Source of the DNA: Selaginella moellendorffii
Lineage: Eukaryota; Streptophyta; Lycopodiopsida; Selaginellales; Selaginellaceae
Reading direction: 5' to 3'
NCBI RefSeq assembly: GCF_000143415.4
Contig: NW_003314308.1
Span: forward strand, 7,940 to 32,518
Length of the DNA: 24,579 nucleotides
Numbering within the stretch: position 1 is the stretch's first letter; each line of letters starts with the position of its first letter. Below, piece after piece: positions 8,170-17,144 of the stretch. The notes under the pieces are model-generated. The model was given only the letters and a program-made list of their open reading frames with translations. It was not told where the DNA came from and ran no database searches. The position numbers and the translations under genes are program-made.

Positions 8170-9479
8170 GCCCTCAAAGAGTACATGGACGAGAACCTTG
8201 CATCGGGGTACATTCAGCATTCGCAATCCCTGGCTAGAGCACCTATTTTCTTTGTCAAGAAGAAGCATGGGAGTTTGCGGTTAGTCATCGACTACTGAGG
8301 TTTGAACAAGGTGACTGTTCGGAACCATTATCTTTGGAATGCCTCGGTGGTGTGCACTTCTTCACCAAGATTCACCTTTATGGAGCATACAACCTGATCC
8401 AGATCCGGCCTAGCGATGAATGGAAGACTGCATTCTGAACCCGCTATGGCCACTTCGAGTACACGGTCATACCCTTTGGCTTGACAAATGCTCCAGCAAT
8501 TTTCCAACATATGGCGAACGACATCTTTCGGGAGTTTCTTGATGTGATGGTGATCGTCTACCTCGACGACATCCTCATCTACTCAAAAACTTAGGAGGAG
8601 CACGACGAGCATGTGCACAAGGTGCTAGTGAAGCTATGGGAACATGGCCTATACGCAAAGCTTGAGAAATGTTCCTTCAATCAGGAGTCTGTGGAGTTCC
8701 TTGGGTACATTGTCACTCCTGAGGGTATCACGTTGGATCCTGCCAAAGTCAAGACTATTCTCGAATGGGAGCCTCCACAATCAATGTTAGACGTTCAGGT
8801 TTTTCTTGGCTTCACCAATTTTTACCGCAAATTCATTGATCACTACTCCGACATTGTCCTTCCTCTCACGCATCTCACTCGCAAGGATATTCCCTTCTCT
8901 TGGTTTGCTGCTGCCCAGCAGGCCTTCGACACACTCAAGGTGGCCTTCAGTTCTGCTCCCATCTTGATCCACGCTGATCCCTCACAACCTTTCTTCATCA
9001 AGGCAGATACCTCCGACTTTGCCATCGGTGCTGTGCTATCTCAACTCGGAGCAGATCAGCTCCTTGCCATTGTGGATTCCTTTAGAAAGTGGCATCATTT
9101 CTTGGAGGGGGCGAGCCATCAAACAATGGTGTAGACGGATCACAAAAATCTGGAGTACTTTGCCACTTCCCGAGTTTTGAGCTGTCGTCAAGCAAGGTGG
9201 GCACAATTCTTGAGTCAGTTTGACTTTGTTATCAAGTACAAACCTAGAAAGCTTTAGGGCCTTCCTGATGCTCTTTCAAGGCACTCCTATCTCAGTCTCA
9301 GGCTTGGTAATCCTGCTTTTGATCAACAGGATCAAGTTATCCTTGGTCCTGATCTTCTTCAAGTTATGGCAATTTCCCTGGCCCCTCAGGACTCCTCCTT
9401 GATGGACACGATCAGAAATGATCTTCAATCTGATGACCTCGCCAGTGACATTTTCCCCCATCTTTAGGCTGGACATCCA

Positions 9480-10710
9480 ATGACTCCCGATTGCCGGCGA
9501 TTTGACAAATTCAAGTTTTTAGATGGTTTGTTGTACCGTGGGGAGCAGATTTACATTGCTGAAGGTGATGCTCGAAGGTTGGTCCTGATGGCATGCCACA
9601 ATAGCCCAACTGCTGGTCACTTTGGCATTGCGAAAACCTATGAGCTAGTTGCACGGGACTTTTGGTGGCCTCACATGGACAATTACATCAAAGCTTTTGT
9701 TACTTCTTGTGACACTTGTGCCCGGAATAAGGTACCTTGCCACTTTCCTTTAGGTTTGCTTCATTCCTTCTTGGTCCCTTCAGGTCCTTGGGAATCCATC
9801 TCAATGGATTTCTTGAGTGATCTTCCAAGTTCTGGAGGCTTCAACAACATTTTAGTCATGGTGGATTGCTTCACAAAGATGGCACACTTCCTGCCGTGTA
9901 CCAAGGAGCTTTTAGGCGAGGACATGGCAAAACTGGTATTCAAGGAAATTTTCCGACTTCATGGGATTCTTGCAGATGTAGTTTCAGATCCAGGACCTCA
10001 ATTCATTTCTCATTTTTGGCAACAGTTCCTGCAGCTTCTTGGAGTGAAGGCCAACCTCTCTTCAGCGTATCATCCTCAAACTGATGGACAGTTCGAGCGA
10101 ACGATTTAGACATTGGAACAATTCCTGAGGTGTTTCATCAACTATCATCATAATGACTGGTTCAATATCCTTCCCCTTGCTGAGTTCTCCTATAACAACT
10201 CCATTCACTCCTCCCTTCAAGTTTCCCCCTTCTTTACAAACTCTGGCTGAAATCCCTGATTTAATCTCTCACTTCCTTCTCTATCCGAATCCTCTCGTTC
10301 AAATCCCCGCTTTGAGGCATTTATCTCTAACCTCTAAGAAATCCATAACTCCATCTCCTTCCACCTTCATTGTGCTCAAGAATCTCACAAAACACTCACC
10401 AATGTCCATCGTCAGGATTGTCCCTTTTACAATATCGGGGATATCCTTAGGTGAAATATCTCCACCACCAGGCTATGTCCCAAACTCGATTTCAAATGCC
10501 TTGGTCCTTTCCTTATCACTGCCATCATTAATCCTGTCATTTATCACCTTGCACTTCCCTCCTCATATCAAATTCACCCCGTTTTTCACTCCTCTCTCCT
10601 TGAGCCTTATATTCCCAGTCCTATTCCAAATCGGGTCATTCCTCCACCTCCCCAGTGCAGCTTGAAGATGGGTTTGAGTACAAGGTTCAGGACATCCTCA
10701 CCGAGCCTCA
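9480..10710 (+). pseudogene. Element 1 integrase with GPF module and start of chromodomain
   Basis: The N-terminal HHCC zinc finger is present (HNSPTAGHFGIAKT, FVTSCDTCARNK). The catalytic core has D in SISMDFLSDLP, D in VVSDPGPQF and E in the region YHPQTDGQFERTI, so all DDE residues survive. A TAG follows ERTI. After a frame break the C-terminal GPF part reads [17 protein letters not shown], then [15 protein letters not shown]. After another shift comes [16 protein letters not shown], the first strand of a chromodomain, and similarity then ends. The chromodomain in such elements reads histone marks and directs insertion; here it is cut to about 15 residues. Confidence 0.8.
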
Positions 10711-10765
10711 TTAGTTGTTATTCTTAGCATTCAAGTATGTTAAGAAATATATTAGAATATACATT
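10704..10765 (+). repeat. Left part of inverted duplicate, copy A
   Basis: The segment CATTAGTTGTTATTCTTAGC onward, including ATTCAAGTATG, matches the reverse complement of 22131-22193. Element 2 is inserted at its right end and copy A resumes at 15738. Confidence 0.75.
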
Positions 10766-10925
10766 TATGAGTGCTTGGAATATGGAAAGGGAATACAGAA
10801 ATGTGCATATCAATTAGCCCAAAAACCCTAGCTTATATACAGGAGCAAGTGGTCCAGATTAAAACCAAAATCCCACTACGCTAATATCAGTATATGGCAT
10901 CGTAACCGTACACTTTGCCCTCACA
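10766..10925 (-). repeat. 3' LTR of element 2
   Basis: 160 bp, TATGAG...CTCACA on the plus strand (the TG end has mutated to TA). It matches 15563-15737 throughout except for about 10 substitutions, mostly transitions, and absence of a 15 bp block. Confidence 0.9.
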
Positions 10926-10940
10926 TCATCCCATCCTCTC
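10926..10940 (-). other. Polypurine tract of element 2
   Basis: The minus strand reads GAGAGGATGGGATGA directly against the 3' LTR. This is the expected plus-strand DNA primer site: correct position and purine at 13 of 15 bases. Confidence 0.7.
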
Positions 10941-10957
10941 GGGATAATGGAAGACCA

Positions 10958-12541
10958 TCAGGGTTCTCTTGAAGATGGGCCGGGAGCTGGAGGAACATCA
11001 GGAGGAGGCATCGGTGGATCTGTAGGTGGTATTAACTCCTCCTGATCCCTTTGTACGAAGCGTATCAGCCGCTGCACATGCACAATCTCTGGAGGATCGG
11101 CCTGCTGAACATCATGCCGAACCTCATAAACTTGTGGTCCAACTTGCCACAACACCCGATATGGTCCTTTCCATTGCGCAAGAAGCCTCTTAGATAAACC
11201 ATGTACCGTAAGATGGGGAAAACGGACTAACACCAAATCATCCACTTTGTACTCCGCAGGTGGACGATGATGGAAGTTATAGCGCCGTTGTTGTCCCACT
11301 TGTACGCGGCCTAAGTGTTCGGCAGACTCTGCTCGAACAAGTGGAAGAATGCTCGTCAAATACTGATCCCATGATCTAGCATCGGCAGCTCGTGGCAATC
11401 GCAAAGGTAAACCCAGCTCCGTTGGTAATATTGGATCATGACCATATAGAAGTTTATATGGTGAAGCACCAACATAACTCTGCACCCCTGTAACATATGC
11501 ATACCGAAGAGACGGCAAATAACCATCCCAATCCAAATGCTGAAAGTTCACATACTTCACAATCATCCCTTTGAATGTCCGAACAAGCCGTTCCACCAGA
11601 CTGTCTGATTGTGGATGATAAGCACTCGTAAAAGTGTGGCGTATCCCCAACCGAGATGTCAAAACATGAAATACCTCAGCCATAAATGCGGGACCATTAT
11701 CCAAAAGAATCCGCTCTGGACAAGAATGCTGGAACACCACTCGATTGAGGAGGAAGTATCCAACAGCAGTTGCAGAGGCGCTAGCAAGAGCACCAACTTC
11801 CACCCAACAAGTCAAGTAGTCAGAAGCAATAATAACATACTCATTGCCAGCAGTTGACCATGGAAAAGGTCCCATAAGATCAAACGCCACTAACTCAAAC
11901 AGACGGGAAACCACAATTGACTCCAACCATCCTTCTGCAGCACGAGGGGGAGTATTACGAGATTGGCACCAAACGTAGCTACGCACATACAGGATAATAT
12001 CACGTCGCATCTCCGGCCAATAGAAAGACCTGCGCAGCTTCTCGGTGACACGACGGTGTCCCATATGCCCACCAAGAACAGGAGAATCATGGTAGGCATG
12101 GAAAAACCGCGGAATAAACACCGAAGGCACCACCAGCCGTAAATGATCATCAGGATCCGTCCCCACAAAATAAAGAAGGCCATCTTCAAGGCGATATTGA
12201 GAATGTAAATGCCGGAAAGGCAAGTCATCAGCAAGTGATGCAGGATTTTCAAACCCATCTCGAAGCCTTCGAATCCACGGCTCAATTTTTTGAGCCTCGC
12301 GAACCTCATCAAGATAAGGTAGATCTTGCTCTGCGCCCTGTGGACACTGAACGTCAAGGACAGCAACCGCCGACGGCACAGAATCCTCATCTAGAAAATC
12401 CACAGGTGCTGGAACAACAGGTTCGTCAGAAACATGAGAAGTGAGTGGAGAAGGAAGAGGAGCTCGAGAAAGGGCATCAGCATCAACCATAGAACTCCCT
12501 GGGCGATGAACAACATCAAAATCATATATCTGAAGCTTCAA
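10958..12541 (-). pseudogene. Element 2 RNase H tail and integrase
   Basis: A 527-codon open frame. It starts with the RNase H end (DFDVVHRPGSSMVDADALSR). The integrase follows: zinc finger H-H (HDSPVLGGHMGHRR) and a Cys region RSYVWCQSR, in which the first Cys of the usual pair is Tyr. The core has D in LVAFDLMGPFP, D in RILLDNGPAF and E in SLVERLVRT, so the DDE triad is present. The C-terminal domain contains WKGPYRVLWQVGPQVYEV. A proline-rich tail (PPTDPPMPPPDVPPAPGP) ends the protein with no chromodomain. The stop at 12548-12550 separates it from the rest of RNase H in the same frame. The lost Cys would probably impair zinc binding. Confidence 0.88.
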
Positions 12542-12547
12542 AGCCCA

Positions 12548-12823
12548 TCAAGCCGTATGACCAACCAGGTTCTTCCGCTTCAATAATGAAGTAACAGTAG
12601 CATGGTCACCTTCAAGTAACGTCCGAGAACCATGTAGATATGCATGAAGTTTCTCGAAACCCCAGACTGCTGCTAAACACTCCTTCTCCGTCGTGGAGTA
12701 GTTCATCTCCGCTGGTTGTAATGTATAGCTTATATATGCAATGGGATGGTGCTGACCAGACACACTTGAGCTCTCTTGCATCAACACACCTCCAAGACCA
12801 ATGTCAGAAGCATCCACGTGCAA
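12548..12823 (-). pseudogene. Element 2 RNase H
   Basis: The frame contains HVDASDIGLGGVLMQE (first catalytic Asp), PIAYISYTLQPAEMNYSTTE and KECLAAVWGFEKLHAYL (catalytic Glu), and EGDHATVTSLL (Asp before His). It is bounded by TGA at 12833-12835 and TGA at 12548-12550, both in the frame shared with RT and integrase and both explained by CGA to TGA. Without those two changes the frame would run through. The enzyme degrades the RNA strand during reverse transcription. Confidence 0.88.
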
Positions 12824-12832
12824 AATAAAAGG

Positions 12833-13846
12833 TCAAGTGTAGTCAGGATACGCCAAAACCGGAGGAGTCGTCAATAGCTCTTTGAGATCCACGAACGCCC
12901 GCTCACAATCCGAAGACCAGATGAAAGATGACGTGGATGACTTCAGCAACGCTCGCAATGGTGTAGTGTGATCGGAAAGATGATCCACAAAACGACCAAG
13001 ATACTGCACCTTATCCAAAAAGCGTTGCACATCATTCACACACTTCGGAGTAGGGAACTTTAGAACAGCCACAATTTTGTCAGGATCAACTTGCAAACCC
13101 TCACGAGAAATACGGTACCCAAGATAAGTTGTGTCCTTGGACCCAAACACATACTTTGACCGCTTCAGCTTTAAACCAACGTCGTGTAACTGATCCAACA
13201 CTTTACAAACATCACGAACGTGCTCCTCCCACGTCCCCTCCGAGTGGATCAAGACATCATCAATGAAGTCAGCAGTCACCTCTGGCATATCGCAAAGAAC
13301 CTCGTCCATCATCCATTGGAAAGTTGCTGGAGCATTGTTCAAACCAAACGGCATCACCAAGAACTCATACAAACCAAATGGTGTACGAAAAGCAATCTTA
13401 GGAATATCTTCTTCAGCCATCGGTACTTGCCAATACCCAGAAGGAAGATCTAGCTTGGTGAACCAACGACTTTGCCCCAGACGATCCAAAAGATCAGCAG
13501 TATGTGGAAGAGGATACACATCTGGGATCGTCACTTCGTTTAACGGACGATAGTCGATAACGAAACGAATACTCCCATCAAGCTTCGTCACAAGATGAGG
13601 TTCACATGCCCAAGGACTCCGCGACTTCCGAATAACACCCTTCTCCAGCATTTCCTTGACGTTTGCTCGTAAAATCTTGATCTCCTTAGGTGACCGACAA
13701 CAAACAGGAACCTTGATTGGACGAGCATCCCCGGTTGGAATCGGATGACATGTGGCAATCTTGGCCCCAGACGATAGGTCAAATTCAAATAGATCAGAAT
13801 ACTCCTTCATGAGCCGGTCAACTGCTGCAACAAAAGATCGTCGGAG
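12833..13846 (-). pseudogene. Element 2 reverse transcriptase
   Basis: The open frame begins further upstream at 14107, but its first part is an unrelated frame over a pyrimidine-rich linker. RT-like sequence starts about 13846 with FVAAVDRLMKEYSDLFEF. Motifs in order are DGSIRFVIDYRPLNEVTIPD, FTKLDLPSGYWQVPM (catalytic Asp), FRTPFGLYEFLVMPFGL, and ADFIDDVLIHS, the palm motif with Phe for the usual Tyr at 13255-13266. The connection GLQVDPDKIVAVLKFPTPK and the start of the tether follow. Both palm Asp residues are kept. It ends at a TGA in the RT/RNase H junction. Confidence 0.9.
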
Positions 13847-13989
13847 GGATCGGAAAAGGGAAAAGCAGAACAAGATGGAAACACAAAAGGAAAGAGTGGG
13901 GGAACAAAAGTAATGGAAGCAGAGGTAGAAGTAGAGGGACGAAGAGGTATGGAAGTGAGAGGAATGGATGAAACATAAGGAAGTATAAG

Positions 13990-14516
13990 ACAAGGGGAGA
14001 AGCCTCAAAGTCACACTTGGCATGATTGCGCTGCAACCAATCCATACCAAGAATGAGGTCAAAAGCTTGATTTGGCACCACCCGCAACGACTGCAACTCA
14101 AGCTCAAGATCGCTCACACGCACAATCAGGTCCACCTCATCCCGTGCACATGCATGTGTACTTCCGTTGCCATAAAGAATGAACACTGGTTCTGCCGCAC
14201 GACGCAAGTGTAGACGACAACGTGTGGCAACAGGTCGAGCAATAGAAGATAAACTCGAACCTGTATCAACCAACATGGAGAGAATAATAGGAGACCTCTT
14301 GTTATAAAAATGAACTTGGAAAGTAAACATTGGATGAACTGGTGCCGAGTGAACCCCTTGATGATACTCCCGAAAGAAAGATGGAGGGGTCACTGATTTA
14401 TTCGCGCAAGGTCCCTCTGTTACTCGCGCGACTCCTCGTTTCCCGGATGCATCTCGGTGTCCAGACCTTCCACTGCAGCAGCACCCATGGGATGTTGCTG
14501 ACGCCAAGGTCTCCAC
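13990..14516 (-). pseudogene. Element 2 protease in a shifted frame
   Basis: SMLVDTGSSLSSIARPVA carries an intact DTGS active-site motif, and LILGMDWLQRNHAKCDF is the standard ILG second half. This part lies in a different frame from gag upstream and RT downstream. The frame continues from PR into a Leu/Pro/Phe-rich low-complexity run and stops at 13818. Either two compensating indels isolate PR, or the frame is reached by frameshifting; the low-complexity exit argues for indels. Confidence 0.78.
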
Positions 14517-15352
14517 CTAGGAAATGGAGGTCGCCAATCCGGAAAATGACGGCAACGCCGATAAGTATGACCAACTTCATCACACGCCTAGCAGTGAACA
14601 TCACGGCCACGACCATGTCCTCGCGCTTGTCCTTGCACTCGAGCAGCAGCAGCATCAACCTCCATTGGAACAGGACCATCACTCATAGGAAGTGGAGCGG
14701 AAGGACGTGCAGCGAGAAGTGGAAGAGGCGACGTCTCATAACGTTGTGCCAAGCGAAGTGCATCGTCAAGGGTGGCAGGAGCAAGTGCATGCATAAGGCC
14801 GACAAGATCTTGACGAAGTGCTAGCCACAACATTCCTAGCTTGATCCGCTCCAACATATTTGGCTCCGCATGAAGCAAAAGACTTCGGAAACGAACGCCA
14901 AATTGCATCACCGACTCAGATGGCCCTTGGCGAAGACAATGCAATTGTTGGAAAGCATCATCACAATCATCGGTATGTCCGAAGGCGCGTTTGAAGACGT
15001 ACGGGAGAACACTCCAATCCCCACGAGTGGCTGCGCTCAAACCATTGTACCACTGCAACACCGTCCCTTGGAGACACATGGGAAACTCACGCAACCGTCG
15101 AGCATCATCCCAAGAATGATATGTGGCAATCACCGTGAAGTGATCGAACCAATGGTACACATCATCCCCAGGATTCCCGAGAAAGAACTCCGGCCGAACG
15201 CGAGGATTGGCACCAAGAGCAAGAGGAGTTGTACCACGTGCTGTGAATGCCGCCATCAACTGAGTTTGGTTGTTCAATTACAAGCGCATAGCATCAAGCA
15301 ATTGTACCAATTGCTGCTCTAGAGTCAAATGAGGAAATTGCTGATTTGCCAT
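14516..15352 (-). pseudogene. Element 2 gag with zinc knuckle
   Basis: ATG at 15352 starts MANQQFPHLTLEQQ..., 210 bp inside the 5' LTR. A TAA at 15278-15280 interrupts after 24 codons and the same frame continues. The gag core includes PEFFLGNPGDDVYHWFDHF, LREFPMCLQGTVLQWYNGL and VMQFGVRFRSLLLHAEPN, and a basic GRGHGRGRD stretch precedes a CCHC knuckle. The TAG at 14588-14590 falls inside the knuckle itself, between its first two Cys (C-stop-A-C-DEVG-H-TYRR-C). Both stops can be explained by C-to-T changes. Confidence 0.82.
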
Positions 15353-15548
15353 GAAGATGAACGAAAAAGAAAGAGCAAAAGAGAGAAATGACAAAAAGCT
15401 AGAAGGAAATGGTAGATCTAAATAACGCAAAAAGCTAGATCTAAACCAAAACCCTGAATAGAAAGAACAAAAGACAGGAAATGGAAAAAACTAGATTTAA
15501 ACCAAAATCCCAAATCCAAGCACTCCTTAGGGACAATCAAAGATGCCC
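15353..15548 (-). other. Untranslated leader of element 2
   Basis: AT-rich, purine-biased sequence between the primer site and gag with no protein signature. It would be the RNA leader, where packaging signals normally lie. Confidence 0.55.
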
Positions 15549-15561
15549 CTTACCTCCACCA
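15549..15561 (-). other. Primer-binding site of element 2 (unusual tRNA)
   Basis: The minus strand, one base after the 5' LTR, reads TGGTGGAGGTAAG. It begins with the TGG complement of a tRNA CCA end, but does not match the common initiator-tRNA site TGGTATCAGAG. The implied tRNA ends CTTACCTCCACCA; I cannot name it from memory. Confidence 0.6.
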
Positions 15562-15562
15562 A

Positions 15563-15737
15563 TGTGAGTGCTTAGAATATGGAAAGGGAATACAGAAATG
15601 TGCATATCAATTAGCCCAAAAACCCTAGCTTATATACTGGAGCAAGTGGTCCAAATTAAAACCAATCCGATAGCTACCAAAATCCCACTATGCTAATATT
15701 AGTATACGGCATCATAACTGTACACTTGGCCCTCACA
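15563..15737 (-). repeat. 5' LTR of element 2
   Basis: 175 bp, TGTGAG...CTCACA, a perfect 6 bp inverted end pair. On the minus strand GTATATAAG (RC of 15629-15637) is a good TATA box, leaving a short R/U5. At 160-175 bp the LTRs are short for a 5 kb gypsy element. Confidence 0.92.
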
Positions 15738-15745
15738 CATTGTGA

Positions 15746-15830
15746 TATATTTTAGATAGCACAAAAGAAATTTAAAAAGAGGAGTAGTATATTTTAAATA
15801 GCACAACAAATTATTTAAAAAGAGGAGTAG
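15746..15830. repeat. Two-unit tandem repeat of about 42 bp
   Basis: Units 15746-15787 and 15788-15830 share TATATTTTA(G/A)ATAGCACAA and TTTAAAAAGAGGAGTAGTA. The pair is absent from copy B of the duplicated segment, so it was added to copy A after the duplication or lost from B. Confidence 0.8.
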
Positions 15831-15910
15831 TACTCAATGGAATTTAACAATTGGTTCCTCAAGGTATGGAAGAAACTAGAAACCTAGACAGATAAAATTG
15901 ATGGATCAAT

Positions 15911-15935
15911 TCCTCTCTCTCTCTCTCTCTCTCTC
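15911..15935. repeat. (TC)n microsatellite in intron of copy A
   Basis: About 12 TC units lie just upstream of a TTTTGCAG acceptor. Copy B has a (TA)n run and a short (CT)n run at the same place. Confidence 0.9.
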
Positions 15936-16323
15936 TTCATTTGTTTCTTTCTTTCTATGATTTTGCAGAGTTGTCAAAAAAGGTACTTGGCATTGGCTTT
16001 GAGGTTCCCATAGGCAAAAAGAAACTCATTCACTCTGTACCACAACAGAACTTGCAGGGGTGAGCTTTTAAATGTTCTGAAGCTACTCTCTTGTTTTGAC
16101 TTCCAGGTTCCGTGGATTCGAAAGGCCTGTAGGAAAACGTTTCACAAAGGTGCAGATATTCTCTCTACAAAAATCAACAATCCCACCATTTTCTTCATCA
16201 CATCTCCCGAGAATTGGGATAGCTCTCCAGCTTCCACTTGATCTCTGCCCACTTGAGATGAGATGCATGGATCCTACAAGAAGCCAGCCGTGGACACCAC
16301 GCTGTTGCATCTCCCGAGCTATT

Positions 16324-16415
16324 TTGTTCAAGATGTGTGGTATACCGACGTGAACTATAAATTGCAGTGTTGTTCAAGATGTGTGGTATACCGACGTGAA
16401 CTATAAATTGCAGTG
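16324..16415. repeat. Perfect 46 bp tandem duplication
   Basis: Two identical units, TTGTTCAAGATGTGTGGTAT...ATTGCAGTG, at 16324-16369 and 16370-16415. Being identical, the duplication is young or maintained. It lies immediately beyond the right end of copy A. Confidence 0.92.
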
Positions 16416-17144
16416 CAGGATCACATTCTAACTGATTTAATGCTAGAAGCACTTATGATATCTGACACCTCCAAAATGTTGGGCCTTCGTGACTTCCAAC
16501 GCAAGAAATTAACCAGCTAGGAAACCCAGAGCAGTTATTAAAGAAATACGTTCCATTTCTTTGTGAGGAGTGTCAGCAATCGCAACTAACACTGATACTC
16601 TTGAATTTTTTTTCATCTGTGCATAATTTAGGTTGATTATGTATCTCAGTTCGGTGCTGACCAGTATCTACGTCTGGGGAAACTTCTTGTATTGTGTAGG
16701 ATCATCTCGTTCTTGGACTCCAACATAATAAAATTCCATCGAGAAGAAATACTAATCTTCTCTATTGCAGGTTCGTGATAGTATTTATCTTATTTTCGCA
16801 AAACTTTCCGGGAAGTTTACTGTTAATTCTCCTTGGGCATACTCCCGATGCTGTTTCTTTTCTTTTGGAAAGCTCAGTGTTTTACTTGTCGTCACTAACA
16901 CTAATACCAGATAGCACTACGCCTGTACAAGTACATAGCCTGAACATCCTAGCATGGTTTATTTCTGAAACTTCTATTTCGGACGAGAAGCAGTTACTGT
17001 TGGCCGTGGTTGGCTGCATTGTAGCTCTTGCAAGCACTTTGAAGGTAAATCTTGATTTCATAATTTAAACCAGTCTTAAATCTTTGTTTGTAGTCTGTGC
17101 CATGCGGTGCTTTAAAGAAATCAAGCAGGAAGGTCAAGTCTTGA
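16416..17144 (+). pseudogene. HEAT-like helical protein fragment, exons broken
   Basis: Exon-like pieces follow each other on the plus strand: ILTDLMLEALMISDTSKMLG (about 16420-16505, ending in TAG), VDYVSQFGADQYLRLGKLL (from 16632, after TTTAG), VRDSIYLIFAKLSGK (after TTGCAG near 16770), and, one frame away, SVFYLSSLTLIPDSTTPVQV and HSLNILAWFISE, ending ALASTLK before a GTAAAT donor at 17044. A further exon from 17094 could give a short basic tail ending at TGA 17142-17144. The amphipathic leucine pattern suggests a HEAT/ARM repeat protein. A THADA/Trm732-type protein is a guess from the VHSLNIL-like phrase. The frame break near 16840 points to a pseudogene. Confidence 0.35.

Larger units (their letters stand above)
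7752..9290 (+). pseudogene. Element 1 reverse transcriptase and RNase H, broken
   Basis: RT begins with EKYHDFGNVFDKKKA and PIYRLSPFEFKA, is split by a solo LTR at 7976-8169, and resumes with LKEYMDENLASGYIQ and [17 protein letters not shown] one-base frame change follows near 8340. The palm motif YLDD is intact at 8559-8570 ([13 protein letters not shown]), and the thumb and connection continue to FAIGAVLSQLGADQ. RNase H then jumps from that phrase to LLAIVDSFRKWHHFL, so the block that normally contains YYS.KL..AE.NY..KE is missing without loss of frame. TDHKNLEYF and ALSRH mark its end. In-frame TGA and TAG codons are scattered through it. Confidence 0.8.
5649..10710 (+). mobile_element. 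Element 1: decayed Ty3/gypsy chromovirus
   Basis: Gag, protease, RT, RNase H, integrase and the beginning of a chromodomain follow in the chromovirus order on the plus strand. The integrase C-terminus has the GPF module and the phrase IHPVFH.SLLEPY typical of chromoviruses, then [10 protein letters not shown], the start of a chromodomain, before similarity stops at about 10704. Many stops, frame breaks and a solo-LTR insertion show it is dead. A 5' LTR candidate starts with TGTTAGG at 5649, but no 3' LTR is present. The sequence after 10704 belongs to the duplicated host segment (copy A). The Tcn1-like chromovirus branch is a possible home, not proven here. Confidence 0.8.
10766..15737 (-). 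mobile_element. Element 2: Ty3/gypsy LTR retrotransposon, nearly full length
   Basis: A 4972 bp element with short LTRs at both ends, a purine tract beside the 3' LTR, a primer site beside the 5' LTR, and gag, protease, RT, RNase H and integrase in order on the minus strand. Gag, RT, RNase H and integrase lie in one frame; only the protease region is in another. Four single stop codons and the protease shift are the main lesions. No chromodomain follows the integrase, so it is a non-chromoviral gypsy element or an unusual lineage of early land plants. The LTRs differ at about 10 of 160 aligned positions plus one 15 bp indel, so it is not recent. CATT at both borders (10762-10765 and 15738-15741) supports a target-site duplication. 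Confidence 0.88.
15738..16316 (+). pseudogene. Inverted duplicate copy A with exon-like parts
   Basis: This is the right part of copy A, homologous to the reverse complement of 21689-22131. Apparent exons: ATG at 15837 to 15863 (MEFNNWFLK), intron 15864-15968 with a (TC)n run, exon from about 15969 to 16059 (KKVLGIGFEVPIGKKKLIHS), a 47 bp intron 16060-16106 (GTGAGC...TTCCAG), then 16107 onward (FRGFERPVGKR). Splice sites and frame fit, but I do not recognise the product. Copy B lacks the ATG (GTG there) and 37 bp of the middle exon, which shifts its frame, so at least one copy is dead. Element 2 interrupts the upstream part of this copy. Confidence 0.4.

Noticed and set aside
11890-12390. Minus-strand open frame of 166 codons overlapping the element 2 integrase
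   Set aside because: It lies in another frame of the same strand as the integrase, whose motifs are clear; hydrophobic content comes from codon shifts.
16083-16331. Minus-strand frame RGVHGWLLVGSMHL... in copy A as a real gene
   Set aside because: Open in both copies but without start context, splice support or recognised domain; the plus-strand splice structure is stronger, though neither is certain.
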